12,961 nucleotides of DNA from NCBI GenBank assembly GCA_002315875.1, contig DCIL01000097.1, forward strand, positions 8,032 through 20,992. The letters run 5' to 3'. This DNA comes from Verrucomicrobia bacterium UBA1727 (GTDB taxonomy: Bacteria; Verrucomicrobiota; Kiritimatiellia; RFP12; UBA1067). The notes beneath the pieces were generated by a model. The model saw nothing but the letters and a program-made list of their open reading frames with translations. It was not told the origin of the DNA and did not search any database. The number at the start of each line of letters is the position of its first letter. Position 1 is the stretch's first letter. The position numbers and the translations under genes were made by a program. Below are positions 12,661-12,961 of the stretch, in pieces.

Positions 12661-12961
12661 ATGGGTAAGAAAGCTTCATTGGCTTGTGTCGATAATGATT
12701 CTGAAAAACCTCTGGCGACGTTTCAGATAAACAATAGACGCTATCTCGGCAACAAGTACAAGCTATTGTCGGAAATCAGGAGAATTGTCAAAGAGCGTTG
12801 TTTGGGTGCGCATACATTTCTTGATATCTTTGCAGGTACGGGTTCGGTTGCCTCTGCTTTCCCTGAGATGCGAATTCTTACGAACGACATCTTGTATAGC
12901 AACTATATCACACACATTGCTTGGTTCTCCGGTGAGTCGTATTCTGCCGAGAAGATAGCCG
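12661..12961 (+). CDS. D12-class DNA adenine-N6 methyltransferase, N-terminal 100 residues (3' truncated)
   Basis: The visible part has NNRRYLGNKYKLL at 24-36, the SAM-side motif of D12 (Dam/DpnIIA-like) methyltransferases. It also has FLDIFAGTGSV at 53-63 (motif I, FxGxG type) and TNDILYSNYI at 74-83 with the acidic residue that binds SAM. The catalytic D/NPPY motif lies beyond the right edge. ATG 12661 is chosen as the start closest to conserved sequence, but it has no good SD. The frame stays open upstream with ATGs at 12598, 12580 and 12559, so the N-terminus is uncertain. Base composition is AT-richer than the genes before 11966, which suggests an acquired gene. It could be a restriction-modification, defence, phage or orphan methyltransferase; the partner would lie to the right. 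Bases 12513-12660 between it and the hairpin show no other feature. Confidence 0.85.
   Translation, partial: MGKKASLACVDNDSEKPLATFQINNRRYLGNKYKLLSEIRRIVKERCLGAHTFLDIFAGTGSVASAFPEMRILTNDILYSNYITHIAWFSGESYSAEKIA

Noticed and set aside
12654..12662. TGCTATTAT as an extended -10 for the methyltransferase
   Set aside because: It would place transcription start after ATG 12661, with no later in-frame start before the conserved motif.

Overview
The window looks like chromosomal DNA from a Gram-negative, probably anaerobic, polysaccharide-degrading bacterium. Supporting signs are signal peptides, an outer-membrane-like repeat protein, a GH78 rhamnosidase, an oxygen-sensitive radical SAM activase, and phosphatidylserine/phosphatidylethanolamine synthesis genes. 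The GC-rich codon use, compact shortened housekeeping enzymes and mixed gene order would fit a member of the PVC group (Kiritimatiellota, Lentisphaerota or Verrucomicrobiota). That placement is inference; no rRNA or other decisive marker is present.

Positions 1-11966 form a dense block of plus-strand genes, most with gaps of a few bases or with ATGA/GTGA start-stop overlaps. In order they are: the 3' end of psd; pssA; a secreted repeat protein with its own sigma70-type promoter; parB; a secreted M28/glutaminyl-cyclase-like enzyme; a secreted GH78 alpha-L-rhamnosidase; a family 2 glycosyltransferase preceded by an extended -10 element; a glycyl-radical-enzyme-type radical SAM activase with a Tat-like N-terminus; truB; ribF; manA; a phosphomannomutase/phosphoglucomutase; and a small SDR resembling pteridine reductases. 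Three themes mix here: envelope building (psd, pssA, GT2, manA/manB), glycan and peptide use outside the cytoplasm (GH78, M28), and housekeeping (parB, truB, ribF, SDR).

Positions 11967-12961 differ. After a short 23-bp tandem repeat the sequence becomes visibly AT-richer and loses its dense coding. It holds CTACACCT repeats, two extended -10 promoter candidates, a GGGG/CCCC hairpin, and about 270 bases with very strong potential RNA secondary structure: a pseudoknot-capable or switching 5' domain, a 7-bp hairpin, and a 117-nt rod with symmetric internal loops and a 12/11-nt central bubble. These are followed by a hairpin with a T-run. The start of a D12-class DNA adenine methyltransferase then runs off the right edge.

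The most interesting object is this unannotated structured RNA candidate next to a DNA methyltransferase at the edge of what looks like an accessory (possibly defence or mobile) region. I could not match it to a known RNA family. No reverse transcriptase, CRISPR array, tRNA or rRNA is visible in the window.
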